From Mollicutes bacterium (GTDB lineage Bacteria; Bacillota_I; Bacilli_A; RF39; UBA660), in the NCBI GenBank assembly GCA_003560455.1, contig PWIL01000077.1:1-22988 (forward strand): a DNA stretch of 22,988 bases, given 5' to 3'. The position numbers were made by a program, and so were the translations under genes. This document shows positions 7,918 through 16,373 of this stretch, piece after piece. Position 1 is the stretch's first letter; every line of letters begins with the position of its first letter. Below the pieces are notes generated by a model. It was not told where the DNA came from. It did no database searches and saw only the letters and a list, made by a program, of their open reading frames with translations.

Positions 7918-9569
7918 AAATTTGAAATTAAAGGCATAATAATTGGTTTGCGCCCGGTTTTGTTAAAAATGTCATGGCCGATTTCGCTAATAATTATTTG
8001 TTCTAATTTTGCCATTGGTTGGTTAATATGTTTTTCAATAATATCTTTGGCTTTGTTTTCTAAGATTTTTAATAATTCAGTATTAAAATTAACTAAGACA
8101 AATCCACGAGTTGTGATGTGAGGATTATTTAGTAATTTTTTTTGTTGATTATTAATGTTGGCAGCCACAATGACAATGCCGTCGCTAGACATAACTTTTC
8201 TTTCTTTCATAATGGCAGTAGTAATACTGCCAATTTGATTACCATCGATATAAATTGCATCAGCATCAACTGTATGAGTTTTGGTTACTGTTTCTTTATT
8301 GATAGATAAAACATCACCATTTTTTAAAACAAAGGTATTTTCTTTTGGAATATCACACTCGATTGCTAAATCAGCATGTGCTTTTAGCATTCGGTATTCA
8401 CCATGAACTGGCATAAAGTATTTAGGTTTTAATAAGCGAAGCATTAATTTTAATTCTTCTTGTTTGCCATGACCTGAGGTATGAATGTCACCAAGTGATA
8501 TATTAGTATGAACTTGGACGTTTTTTAAATAAAGTTTATTAATTATGCGCGAAATGCTTAGAGCATTGCCCGGGATAGCTGATGATGAAAATATAACTAA
8601 ATCATCATCACGCAATTCAATTTGTCGATGAGTGCCGTTAGCAATTCGACTTAAAGCAGCTAATGGTTCACCTTGGCTGCCAGTACATAAAATGCATATT
8701 TCATTATCGGGGTAACGGTTAGCATCTTTATTTGGAATAATGATATCACTATTTTCCATATGACCGCTTTGGATTGAATTTTCAAGATTGTTTTCCATAC
8801 TTCTACCAAAGGGAGCAACCTTACGATTATTACGTTTGCAAGTATCAATAATATGTTTTAAGCGATAAACGTTTGAAGCAAAAGTAGCAATAATAATTCG
8901 ACCATGATGTTTTTTTATTACTTCGTTTAAAGCAACATCAACTTTTGATTCGCTTGATGAAAATCCTTCATTTAGGGCGTTGGTGCTGTCACTTAATAAT
9001 AGCGTGACACCTTCTTCACCAATTTTGGCAATTTTATAAAGGTTGGGCATTGGACCGACGGGAGTTAAATCAAATTTAAAATCGCCAGTACTTACAACTG
9101 TGCCATTGGGTGTTTTGACAGCAATTCCATGTGAATCTGGAATAGAATGTGTGGTACTGAAAAAAGAAACATTAAAATGTTTAAAATTAAATTTATCATT
9201 TGTTTGATAAACAAACAATTTATTGTGTTGAATATTTTTTTCTTTTAATTTTTTCTTAATCAAACCGATAGCTTGATTTGGTGCATAAATATAGGGGATA
9301 TTAACGGTTTGTAGTAAAAATGGAATGCCGCCAATATGGTCTTCATGACCGTGGGTAATAAAAAGTGCTTTTATTTTATGTTCGTTTTGTTTTAAATATG
9401 TATAATCTGGAATCACATAATCAATACCAAGTAATTCTCCTTCTGGAAAAATTACGCCGGCATCAATAATAATGATTTCATTATCGTGAACTAGGCAATA
9501 CATGTTTTTGCCCACTTCACCTAACCCACCTAAAGCAAACACTTCAGTTTTGTGGTTTTTATTTTGCAA
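7908..9569 (-). CDS. rnj: Ribonuclease J
   Basis: 553 residues, the standard RNase J length. The metallo-beta-lactamase motif HGHEDHIGG is at 73-81, followed by STGDFKFD, the beta-CASP region, and PVHGEYRML near the end of the catalytic core. The C-terminal domain is complete. RNase J combines endonuclease and 5'-3' exonuclease activity in mRNA decay and rRNA maturation. The start is a TTG at 9569-9567 with GGAGG seven bases upstream. It gives the expected N-terminus (VFALGGLGEVGKNMY), and no suitable ATG exists before the core begins. Whether it is J1 or J2 cannot be decided; it stands alone here with its own promoter. Confidence 0.95.
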   Translation of the reverse strand: MQNKNHKTEVFALGGLGEVGKNMYCLVHDNEIIIIDAGVIFPEGELLGIDYVIPDYTYLKQNEHKIKALFITHGHEDHIGGIPFLLQTVNIPYIYAPNQAIGLIKKKLKEKNIQHNKLFVYQTNDKFNFKHFNVSFFSTTHSIPDSHGIAVKTPNGTVVSTGDFKFDLTPVGPMPNLYKIAKIGEEGVTLLLSDSTNALNEGFSSSESKVDVALNEVIKKHHGRIIIATFASNVYRLKHIIDTCKRNNRKVAPFGRSMENNLENSIQSGHMENSDIIIPNKDANRYPDNEICILCTGSQGEPLAALSRIANGTHRQIELRDDDLVIFSSSAIPGNALSISRIINKLYLKNVQVHTNISLGDIHTSGHGKQEELKLMLRLLKPKYFMPVHGEYRMLKAHADLAIECDIPKENTFVLKNGDVLSINKETVTKTHTVDADAIYIDGNQIGSITTAIMKERKVMSSDGIVIVAANINNQQKKLLNNPHITTRGFVLVNFNTELLKILENKAKDIIEKHINQPMAKLEQIIISEIGHDIFNKTGRKPIIMPLISNLKR

Positions 9570-9613
9570 AAATTTTCCTCCTTTCTTTTTGTTTCCCGAA
9601 AATCAACTTATTC

Positions 9614-9642
9614 ATTATAACCTTTTTTTTGGTTTTTGTCTA
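9614..9642 (-). promoter_or_regulatory. Promoter of the RNase J gene
   Basis: On the minus strand TAGACA (9642-9637, one mismatch to TTGACA) and TATAAT (9619-9614) are separated by 17 bases. The TTG start lies about 45 bases downstream of the -10. Confidence 0.75.
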
Positions 9643-9692
9643 GTAATTTAAAATAAAATGGTGTAAAATGTAAGATAGGTGATGGCTTAAGA

Positions 9693-10643
9693 ATGTTTGA
9701 AAAAGTAAAACAGATATTTCAAAGTGACAAAGAAAAAAATTTATATGAAACAGGCTTAGCTAAGACGCGAGAAAGTTTTGTTAATAGTTTAAATAAATTG
9801 GCCAAAAAACATCCAAAAATTGATGAACAATATTTTGAAGAATTAGAAAATATTTTGATCAGTGCTGACATAGGTGTTGAAACAGTTTTAAAATTTATGG
9901 AAAAGTTAAGTCAACGAGTGAAACAAGAAAGAATAATTAATTCAGAGGATTTAAAAGAAATTATAGTTGATGAATTATTTGTTTTATATGTTGAGGGTGA
10001 AAGTCTGACTGATAAAATTAATTATCAAGAAAGTTTGACAGTTCTTTTATTTATTGGTGTTAATGGTTCTGGCAAAACAACGACAATTGCTAAAATGGCG
10101 CAGCGCTTAAAGAGTGAGGGCAAGAGAGTGATGTTAATTGCTGGTGATACTTTTCGAGCTGGTGCGGTTGAGCAATTATGTGAATGGGGCAGAAGGTTGG
10201 AAATAGAAGTTATGCATGGTTTAAATCAAGATCCAGCAAGTGTTATTTATGAAGGTTTAGAAAAAGCCAAAGAAAATTATGATGTTGTTTTAATTGATAC
10301 AGCTGGGAGGCTACAGAAAAAAACTAATTTAATGGCCGAGTTGGATAAAATAAATCGAGTGATAGGTAAATTAGTGCCAAATGCACCACATGAAACATTA
10401 TTGGTAATTGATGCAACCACAGGTCAAAATGGAATTTCACAAGCAAAAAGTTTTAATGAAGTAACTAAAATAACAGGTATTATTTTAACTAAACTTGATG
10501 GGACTGCTAAAGGAGGGATTGTTATTGCGATAAAAGATGTAACAAAAATTCCAGTTAAATTTATTGGCTTGGGAGAAAAACTTGAAGATTTGCAGACTTT
10601 TGATATTGAAAAATATATTTATGGTTTATTTAAGGAGTGGTAA
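9693..10643 (+). CDS. ftsY: Signal recognition particle receptor FtsY
   Basis: 316 residues with the helical N domain (about 20-100) and the SRP-type GTPase domain. P-loop GVNGSGKTT is at 122-130; further motifs are DTFRAGAVEQL, DTAGRLQ, TKLDGTAKGG and GLGEKLEDLQTF. The long acidic A domain of E. coli FtsY is missing, as is normal in Gram-positives; an amphipathic N-terminus (FEKVKQIFQ) probably contacts the membrane. FtsY docks ribosome-SRP complexes at the Sec translocon. It leads an operon of closely packed genes. The upstream -10 is unclear (TAAAAT near 9664-9669), and the ribosome site is AGGTGATGG. Confidence 0.96.
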   Translation: MFEKVKQIFQSDKEKNLYETGLAKTRESFVNSLNKLAKKHPKIDEQYFEELENILISADIGVETVLKFMEKLSQRVKQERIINSEDLKEIIVDELFVLYVEGESLTDKINYQESLTVLLFIGVNGSGKTTTIAKMAQRLKSEGKRVMLIAGDTFRAGAVEQLCEWGRRLEIEVMHGLNQDPASVIYEGLEKAKENYDVVLIDTAGRLQKKTNLMAELDKINRVIGKLVPNAPHETLLVIDATTGQNGISQAKSFNEVTKITGIILTKLDGTAKGGIVIAIKDVTKIPVKFIGLGEKLEDLQTFDIEKYIYGLFKEW

Positions 10644-10644
10644 A

Positions 10645-11013
10645 GTGAGTAAAAAAACTACTGAAAAAGTAAAGGCTGAAAAAATTGCGAAAAAGGGTGA
10701 TAAGAATAAACGAAATAAAAAAGTTGCTAAAATTATCAAAAAGGATAATAGTGTTCAAAGAGATAAATATGATGTGATACAACAAATAGGCATTCTTTAT
10801 CAAGTTGTTTTAAGTGTCGTGTCAATGATAGTGATAATCTTTTTTTTAATCGAAGCGGCGTTAAAAGATTTGGCTTTGGTGATATTGGTGATGCTGTTAT
10901 TATGTATGGCTTTTAATAATCATGTTTTGTTTAAGAGAAAATATTTTACTATGTTGTATATGGGCTGTGCAGTATTGTTAGTTTTAATGATTTTTCAAGA
11001 AATAATATTATGA
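10645..11013 (+). CDS. Unknown membrane protein with Lys-rich N-terminus
   Basis: 122 residues starting at GTG 10645, one base after the ftsY stop and with AAGGAGTGG just upstream at 10632-10640. A longer reading overlapping ftsY is possible but lacks a ribosome site. Residues 1-45 are extremely basic (mostly Lys, no hydrophobic stretch), then three membrane helices follow at about 47-69, 71-90 and 101-118. The charge suggests the tail is cytoplasmic and might bind nucleic acid or ribosomes; that is inference from composition and from its place between ftsY and ylxM. It ends in TGA overlapping the ylxM ATG. No family is recognised. Confidence 0.75.
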   Translation: MSKKTTEKVKAEKIAKKGDKNKRNKKVAKIIKKDNSVQRDKYDVIQQIGILYQVVLSVVSMIVIIFFLIEAALKDLALVILVMLLLCMAFNNHVLFKRKYFTMLYMGCAVLLVLMIFQEIIL

Positions 11014-11303
11014 ATGATTTTATTTATTTAATTGATTTATATGATATTTATAAAAATTTATTAACTGATAAGCAACAAAAATATTTCGAAGAATATTATT
11101 TTGAAAATTATACATTAGAAGAAATAAGTGAAAATTTTGAAGTTAGTAAGGCGGCAGTTCATAAACAAATAAAAGAAGTTACGGATAAATTATTGTCGTA
11201 TGAAGAAAAATTAGGTTTTTTTAAGAAGAAAAATATGGTATTATTAGGAATAGATGATGAAAAAGTAAAAAAAGAGATTAGAAAAATTTTGGAGGAAAAG
11301 TAA
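11010..11303 (+). CDS. ylxM: YlxM-like SRP-associated HTH protein
   Basis: 97 residues. The segment LTDKQQKYFEEYYFENYTLEEISE followed by the HTH core VSKAAVHKQIKEV (about 48-60) is the sigma-region-4-like fold of YlxM (UPF0122). In Gram-positives YlxM is encoded with ffh and ftsY, and it modulates SRP GTPase activity. Here ftsY precedes it, but ffh does not follow. Start ATG overlaps the stop of the preceding gene by four bases, so translation is coupled; the stop TAA overlaps the next ATG by one base. A general DNA-binding regulator is the alternative, but the ftsY linkage favours YlxM. Confidence 0.85.
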   Translation: MNDFIYLIDLYDIYKNLLTDKQQKYFEEYYFENYTLEEISENFEVSKAAVHKQIKEVTDKLLSYEEKLGFFKKKNMVLLGIDDEKVKKEIRKILEEK

Positions 11304-13054
11304 TGTTTGGAAAAATAGTTTATATTAGTGATAATCTTGCTCATGTTGAAATAACTGATGGAGTGCCAGTGGCAACCAATTTGATGAATATGCATGTAGT
11401 TTTTGAAGATGAAAAAAAACAAATTGTCGGTGAAGTAGAAGATGTTGATCAAAAAATAATTAAGATTCGTTTTTTAGGTGAAATAGTTAATAAGGAATTT
11501 GTTGGTGGTATTATTCGAAAACCAACTTTATCAGCAAAGGTTAGAATTGTTAATCAAGAAGAAGTGGCAATGTTAGTTGGTGAAAAAAATGCTGAAAGTT
11601 TTTATGTCGGTACTTCGCCATTGTATGATAAATTTCCAATTCATGTTGATTTAAATGAGTTTTTTAGTAATCATATGGCCATTTTTGGTAATAGTGGTTC
11701 TGGTAAATCATATGGTGTAGCACGATTATTGCAAAATGTTTTTCAGAATAAAAATGTCTTGCCATTTAAGTCGAATTTTTTTATTTTTGATGCTTATGGG
11801 GAATACCATAATGCTTTTACTAATCTTAGTACGATAAACAATAATTTTAATTTTAAAATTTATACTACGAATATGAATCAAGATAAAGGTCAAAAATTAG
11901 AAATTCCAATTTGGTTACTAGGTGTTGATGAAATTGCAATGTTATTAGCAGCGGAAGAACATACGCAGTTATTGATTATTGAACGGATGTTAAAATTAGC
12001 AAGAATTTTTGCGGAAGATTCTGATTTGTCATTGCGATATAAAAATCATTTGATTGCTAAGGCAATAATGAGTATTTTATATAGTAATCAAAATTCGGCT
12101 AGTAAAAGAAATGATATTTTTTCAATTTTTGCAACTTGTTCAACAAAGCATTTTAATTTAGAAGCCCCAGTTCAAGGTATTGGCTATGTGCGAAAGTTTC
12201 GCGAGTGTTTTATTGTTGATAAAAGTGGCGAATTCATGGAAAGTGTGTTAGTTACAAATTATATTTCGCAATTTTTAGATGAGGAATTAGAAAAACACCA
12301 GCCCCCTAGATGTATATATTATACAATTCAAGATTTAGAAAAGGCATTAGAGTTTACTTTAATCTCAGAAGGTCTTTTGCGAAATGAAAAGACGTATAAT
12401 GAAGCAGTTACTTTAAAAGTGCGCTTGCATGGTGTGGTTAATGGTGAATACGCAAAGTTTTTTGATGTTCCTAAATATACCTCAACGGAAAATTTCATTG
12501 CGAGCTTGGTTTCTTTGGAGGGTAAGAAAGCGCAAATAGTTAATTTTAATTTAGAAGATGTTGAGGATTGGTTTGGAAAATTTGTAACGAAAATATTTAA
12601 TAAAATGCTTTTTGATTTTGCAAAGCAATTAAAAGAAAGAGCATCAATTCCAATTCATATTTTTATTGAAGAAGCACATCGCTATGTACAAAATGATCGT
12701 GATGTTTATTTATTAGGTTATAATATTTTTGAGCGAGTTGCTAAAGAAGGGCGAAAATATGGGATTATTATTAATTTGATTTCACAACGGCCGGTTGAAA
12801 TTTCAGAGACAGTTATTTCACAGTGTAGTAATTTTTTAATTTTCAAGATGAACCACCCACGAGATTTAGATTATATTCGCAAAATGTTACCTAATATAAG
12901 TGCTGAAATTGTTGAAAAACAAAAAAGTTTGCAGCCGGGTACTTGTGTTGCTTTTGGAAAAGCTTTTAAAGTGCCAATGATAATTCAAATGGATTTACCA
13001 AATCCAGAACCACATAGTAGTAATGCTGATGTAGTTAGTCGTTGGAAAGTTTAA
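11303..13054 (+). CDS. HerA-like hexameric ATPase/helicase
   Basis: 583 residues with the HerA layout: an N-terminal beta-barrel (HAS-barrel, about 1-80), then a RecA/FtsK-type motor. Walker A is GNSGSGKS (129-136), Walker B is IHIFIEEAH (451-459), and EGRKYGIIINLISQRPVEIS is the conserved polar-residue region before the C-terminal arm. HerA proteins translocate or unwind DNA, in archaea with NurA nuclease and in bacterial defence loci with SIR2 or DUF4297 effectors. No NurA or known effector gene is nearby, so the task here is open. A strong GGAGG site precedes the ATG. It sits in the ftsY operon, 19 bases before an unknown membrane-anchored protein. Confidence 0.88.
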   Translation: MFGKIVYISDNLAHVEITDGVPVATNLMNMHVVFEDEKKQIVGEVEDVDQKIIKIRFLGEIVNKEFVGGIIRKPTLSAKVRIVNQEEVAMLVGEKNAESFYVGTSPLYDKFPIHVDLNEFFSNHMAIFGNSGSGKSYGVARLLQNVFQNKNVLPFKSNFFIFDAYGEYHNAFTNLSTINNNFNFKIYTTNMNQDKGQKLEIPIWLLGVDEIAMLLAAEEHTQLLIIERMLKLARIFAEDSDLSLRYKNHLIAKAIMSILYSNQNSASKRNDIFSIFATCSTKHFNLEAPVQGIGYVRKFRECFIVDKSGEFMESVLVTNYISQFLDEELEKHQPPRCIYYTIQDLEKALEFTLISEGLLRNEKTYNEAVTLKVRLHGVVNGEYAKFFDVPKYTSTENFIASLVSLEGKKAQIVNFNLEDVEDWFGKFVTKIFNKMLFDFAKQLKERASIPIHIFIEEAHRYVQNDRDVYLLGYNIFERVAKEGRKYGIIINLISQRPVEISETVISQCSNFLIFKMNHPRDLDYIRKMLPNISAEIVEKQKSLQPGTCVAFGKAFKVPMIIQMDLPNPEPHSSNADVVSRWKV

Positions 13055-13073
13055 TTTCTAAAAAGGTGATATT

Positions 13074-14333
13074 ATGAAAAAGTTATTTGTGGCAATGTTA
13101 TATTTGTTTGTGTTGTTCATTATCACCCAAATGGTAGTTTTATATTTTCGTGATGAACATGTGGTGGATTATAAATTAGAAAGTGATGAACAAGTTTTTT
13201 CTATTAATGAAAATTATGTCGCTGATGGTTCAAAATCGCATTATTATTTTGAAATTACTGTTAATGATGAAAAATTTTACTTGCAAACATATGCTAATTT
13301 CTATCGAGCGCAAAATATTATCCGTGATATTAAGTATAAACAAACAGAAAAAATGAGTTGCTTGTTACCAATTTTTATAAATGAGAGGATTGTAACAGAT
13401 ATAATTTGTCATTATGAGGATAGAGTTTATAATTATACAGAAGTTTGGGGGAAAGATACTGAAATTGATGATTATTTTTGGGAATCTTTTGCTTATGATG
13501 AAGAACATTTTGCTGATGAAACAACTAATATTTTGACAGATGATTATATAAGTATTTATCTTGATCATGTTTTGGAAAAGCATTTTTTATATTTAAATAA
13601 TTATCGTGGCATTGATACAATTAATAAAAATAATTTACGCCGGTATGTTAATGTTAGTTTGTTTGAAAAAGATGTTTATAATATGAATTTAAAATATTTA
13701 GTCGATGAGTATTTGGTTGTTGCTGATTATAATCAGGATATTGAATTTGATCAATTTCGAATTGTAAATATTAAAAATAATAATGTAGAAGATGTTGATT
13801 TGGGAGAAAATGTTAGTTTTAATTCGTATATTCAAGGGCGAAAAAATAAATCGTTATATATATATGACCGTGACGAACAAGTGCAGTATGAATTTGATGT
13901 AAATACTCAAAGGTTTGAAAAAATTGGTAGTGCTGAATTGGGTGTGCGTGTTTTTGAAGATGGTGAATGGCTTGAATTAACAGTTAATGATTTATTAGTT
14001 GAAGATCGTTATTTTAGAGATCAACCAATGGAAAAAGAAAATGAATATATAAAAGTAGCAAGTGTCTTAGGTGAAAATGGTTTTATTTATTATTTTTTAC
14101 AAGAAAATAGTACTTATCATGTTTATCGTGCTTTAGCAAGGCAACCAGATTATAAAAAATATTTATTTTCAACGGAAAATGATAATATGAGATTTGTTCG
14201 TGATTTTGTTTATTTTCAAGATGGTAATTTTATAAGGTATTATAGCGATCAAACGGGAATTAAAACAATTGCTGAAAACCAGGAGTTTTCGTTTAATAAA
14301 AATTTAGATTTTGATATTTTTATTAATCAGTAG
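13074..14333 (+). CDS. Unknown protein with N-terminal membrane anchor
   Basis: 419 residues, ribosome site AAAAGGTGAT. Residues 4-25 form one hydrophobic helix after a MKK start, so the rest (about 390 residues) is expected outside the membrane; no Cys for lipid attachment follows the helix. The body is rich in Asp, Glu, Tyr and Asn. From about residue 200 it alternates short beta-like stretches (EYLVVADYNQDIEFDQFRIV, SLYIYDRDEQVQYEFDV), suggesting a repeated beta structure, perhaps propeller-like. I recognise no family, catalytic motif or binding motif. It is bracketed by two ATPases in one operon, so a membrane sensor or scaffold for them is a guess. Confidence 0.75.
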   Translation: MKKLFVAMLYLFVLFIITQMVVLYFRDEHVVDYKLESDEQVFSINENYVADGSKSHYYFEITVNDEKFYLQTYANFYRAQNIIRDIKYKQTEKMSCLLPIFINERIVTDIICHYEDRVYNYTEVWGKDTEIDDYFWESFAYDEEHFADETTNILTDDYISIYLDHVLEKHFLYLNNYRGIDTINKNNLRRYVNVSLFEKDVYNMNLKYLVDEYLVVADYNQDIEFDQFRIVNIKNNNVEDVDLGENVSFNSYIQGRKNKSLYIYDRDEQVQYEFDVNTQRFEKIGSAELGVRVFEDGEWLELTVNDLLVEDRYFRDQPMEKENEYIKVASVLGENGFIYYFLQENSTYHVYRALARQPDYKKYLFSTENDNMRFVRDFVYFQDGNFIRYYSDQTGIKTIAENQEFSFNKNLDFDIFINQ

Positions 14334-14343
14334 AAGGAGTAAA

Positions 14344-15330
14344 ATGGAAGAAATAGAAAAAATTGAACTAGAATTAAATAATGATAAACCATCAATTATT
14401 AAAACTAATGGTGAGGTTTTAACTGCCAAAAATTATATTACTAATCCGGCAATAGCGCGGGAAGAAGAAATAAAAAAATTAATTATGATTTTGTTAACAC
14501 CGGAAAAATCAGGATTATTAGTTGGTAAAGCGGGAATTGGTAAAACAGCAATTGTTGAAGGTCTAGCTTATCGAATTCAAAAGAATGATGTTCCGGATAA
14601 TTTAAAGGGCTATCGAGTTATTAAAGTTTCATCATCAGCCTTAATTGGTAATATTGAAATTGATGGGCGCGAAGAAATGGTTATAAATGTTTTTGCTGAA
14701 GAAGTTAAAAAAATGTCTAAAGTAATGATATTTATTGATGAAGTTCATACTTTAATTGGGGCAAAATCATCTGGACCAATGGATTTAGCTAATATTTTAA
14801 AGCCGCTTATTGATCGTGGTGATGCCAAATTAATTGGGGCGACAACAACGATGGAATACTATACATATATTATTCGTGATCGTGCTTTTTTACGACGATT
14901 TGAAAAAATTGATGTTTTAGAGCCCGACGAAGAAACAACAACCAAAATTTTGATAGAATCCCTGCCCAAAATGGAAAAGCAAACGGGAATAAAGTTTAAG
15001 TATAAAGATTTTGTCGCCAAACAAATTATTGAGTCGATTGTTAGCGCGACTTCTGAATATAAAAGGATTTATGGTTTAGCGGCAATGTATCCTGATGTTG
15101 CCTTTTCGGTTTTATCGCAAGCCTTTTCACAAGCTCTTTTTCAAAATCGACAAGAAGTTGAATTAATTGATGTCTATAATGCGATAAAAACTAGTAAAAG
15201 AATTTATCCCGATAGTATTGTTAAAGAATTGGCTGCTTTTCAGGAAAAATTTGAAAAACTAACTGCAAAAGAAGGAATTCATCTGCCCGATGTGACAATT
15301 GATGATGTTGAAGAAATTCAAGAGTTTTAG
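14344..15330 (+). CDS. Stand-alone Clp-D1-like AAA+ ATPase
   Basis: 328 residues from the ATG at 14344, chosen because AAGGAG (14334-14339) lies just upstream and an earlier start would overlap the previous gene. The sequence follows the first AAA+ module of ClpB/ClpC: ITNPAIAREEEIKKL, Walker A GKAGIGKT (61-68), DNLKGYRVI, Walker B MIFIDE (128-133), sensor-1 LIGATTTMEY, and RDRAFLRRFE with the likely Arg finger. The N-terminal Clp domain, the middle domain and the whole second AAA+ module are absent. The pore-loop stretch (KYRGEFE in Clp) reads GNIEIDGREE, so the aromatic pore residue is missing. It is therefore unlikely to unfold proteins like ClpB; a regulatory or assembly ATPase is inferred. 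Confidence 0.85.
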   Translation: MEEIEKIELELNNDKPSIIKTNGEVLTAKNYITNPAIAREEEIKKLIMILLTPEKSGLLVGKAGIGKTAIVEGLAYRIQKNDVPDNLKGYRVIKVSSSALIGNIEIDGREEMVINVFAEEVKKMSKVMIFIDEVHTLIGAKSSGPMDLANILKPLIDRGDAKLIGATTTMEYYTYIIRDRAFLRRFEKIDVLEPDEETTTKILIESLPKMEKQTGIKFKYKDFVAKQIIESIVSATSEYKRIYGLAAMYPDVAFSVLSQAFSQALFQNRQEVELIDVYNAIKTSKRIYPDSIVKELAAFQEKFEKLTAKEGIHLPDVTIDDVEEIQEF

Positions 15331-15338
15331 GAGGAAAA

Positions 15339-15800
15339 ATGAAAAATTATATATTTTTAACATTAATAACAGTAGTTTTTGTTTTGGTGAGTTGGTTTTT
15401 GATTAATTCATATGCTGATAGTCAAAAAGCAGCGGAGGGCAGTTTAGATCTTCCGGTTGCAGAAATAAAAGTAGCAAATTTGGATGATTTTTTATTAGAA
15501 ACACCAGATGTAGTTCTCTGGTTTGGTAATCAGGAAGATGAAGAATTAATTTTTGAATTTGTTAATTTTTTTAAAGAAGAAAATATGGTTAGTGAAGTTG
15601 TTTTTTTAAATGTTAAAGAACTAACTGAATCAGAAAAAAAATATATTGAAGATAACTTTGTTTTAAATATTGAAAAATTATTAAAACAAATGCACTTTTT
15701 AGTAATTAATGATTTTGAAATTATTGGTAAGCATACAATTGAAAATGGTGAATATGATTTGTATAATTTAGAAATATTTTTAAAACAGGCAGGGTATTGA
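15339..15800 (+). CDS. Membrane-anchored protein, possibly thioredoxin-like, no CxxC
   Basis: 153 residues with a strong AGGAGG site (15330-15335). Residues 3-24 form a membrane helix, and the remainder is predicted outside. The outer part has a beta-alpha-beta pattern: DVVLWFGNQEDEELIFEFVNFF, EVVFLNVKEL, then a helical stretch and MHFLVINDFEIIGKHTI. That order resembles a thioredoxin-like fold, with WFGNQE where an active protein would have WCxxC. No Cys is present anywhere, so redox activity can be excluded; a binding or scaffold role would remain. Fold assignment is weak. It stops at TGA two bases before the trmL TTG. Confidence 0.7.
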   Translation: MKNYIFLTLITVVFVLVSWFLINSYADSQKAAEGSLDLPVAEIKVANLDDFLLETPDVVLWFGNQEDEELIFEFVNFFKEENMVSEVVFLNVKELTESEKKYIEDNFVLNIEKLLKQMHFLVINDFEIIGKHTIENGEYDLYNLEIFLKQAGY

Positions 15801-15801
15801 A

Positions 15802-16302
15802 TTGCTTAATATAGTTCTTTTTCAACCAAGTATTCCGCAAAATACCGGAAATATTATGCGAACTTGTGTTGCCGTTGGAGCTAAGTTGCATTTGATAAAA
15901 CCTTTAGGTTTTTCGCTGGATGAAAATAGTATTAAAAGGTGTGCGGTTAATTATTTAAAAGAAATTGATTATGTAGTTTATGCAGATTTTGCTGATTTTT
16001 TGCAAAAAAACAATGGATACTTTGTTTTTTTAAGTCGCTATGGGACTAAAAATTATACTGAAGTTGATTATGTTAATTATGACAATGTTTATTTATTTTT
16101 TGGGAATGAAAGTAAAGGTATACCATGGGAAATATTAAAAAAATATCAATCTAATTGTTATCGAATTCCAACTACCGCTCATTTTCGGTCATTAAATTTG
16201 GCAAATGCGGTAGCAATAGTTGCATATGAAGTAATGCGACAATGTGATTTTAGTAACTTATCAGAAAAAGATCAAATTAAAGGAGAAAATTTTTGGTTGT
16301 AA
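15802..16302 (+). CDS. trmL: tRNA (cytidine/uridine-34-2'-O)-methyltransferase TrmL
   Basis: 166 residues of the SPOUT class, ordinary TrmL length. Conserved points are the N-terminus NIVLFQPSIPQNTGNIMRTC (N14), LFFGNESKGIP (99-108) in the trefoil knot, and FRSLNLANAVAIVAYE (128-143). The enzyme methylates the ribose of the wobble base in tRNA-Leu isoacceptors using S-adenosylmethionine. Start is TTG at 15802, giving the standard family N-terminus; the only upstream purine-rich stretch is AGGCAGGG, so initiation may depend on coupling with the preceding gene. It closes the ftsY operon. Confidence 0.93.
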   Translation: MLNIVLFQPSIPQNTGNIMRTCVAVGAKLHLIKPLGFSLDENSIKRCAVNYLKEIDYVVYADFADFLQKNNGYFVFLSRYGTKNYTEVDYVNYDNVYLFFGNESKGIPWEILKKYQSNCYRIPTTAHFRSLNLANAVAIVAYEVMRQCDFSNLSEKDQIKGENFWL

Positions 16303-16320
16303 ACAGAATGTGGTTATGAC

Positions 16321-16349
16321 TTGAATTTTTTTGTTAATAATGTTATGCT
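16321..16349 (+). promoter_or_regulatory. Promoter of the 106-residue membrane protein gene
   Basis: TTGAAT (16321-16326) and TATGCT (16344-16349) with a 17-base spacer. Followed by GAGGAGG and the ATG at 16374. Confidence 0.6.
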
Positions 16350-16373
16350 TAGAAAAAGAATGAGGAGGAGTCA

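Noticed and set aside
11303..15800. HerA-based anti-phage defence system
   Set aside because: No nuclease, SIR2 or other effector domain is visible, and the surroundings are housekeeping genes without mobile-element signs.
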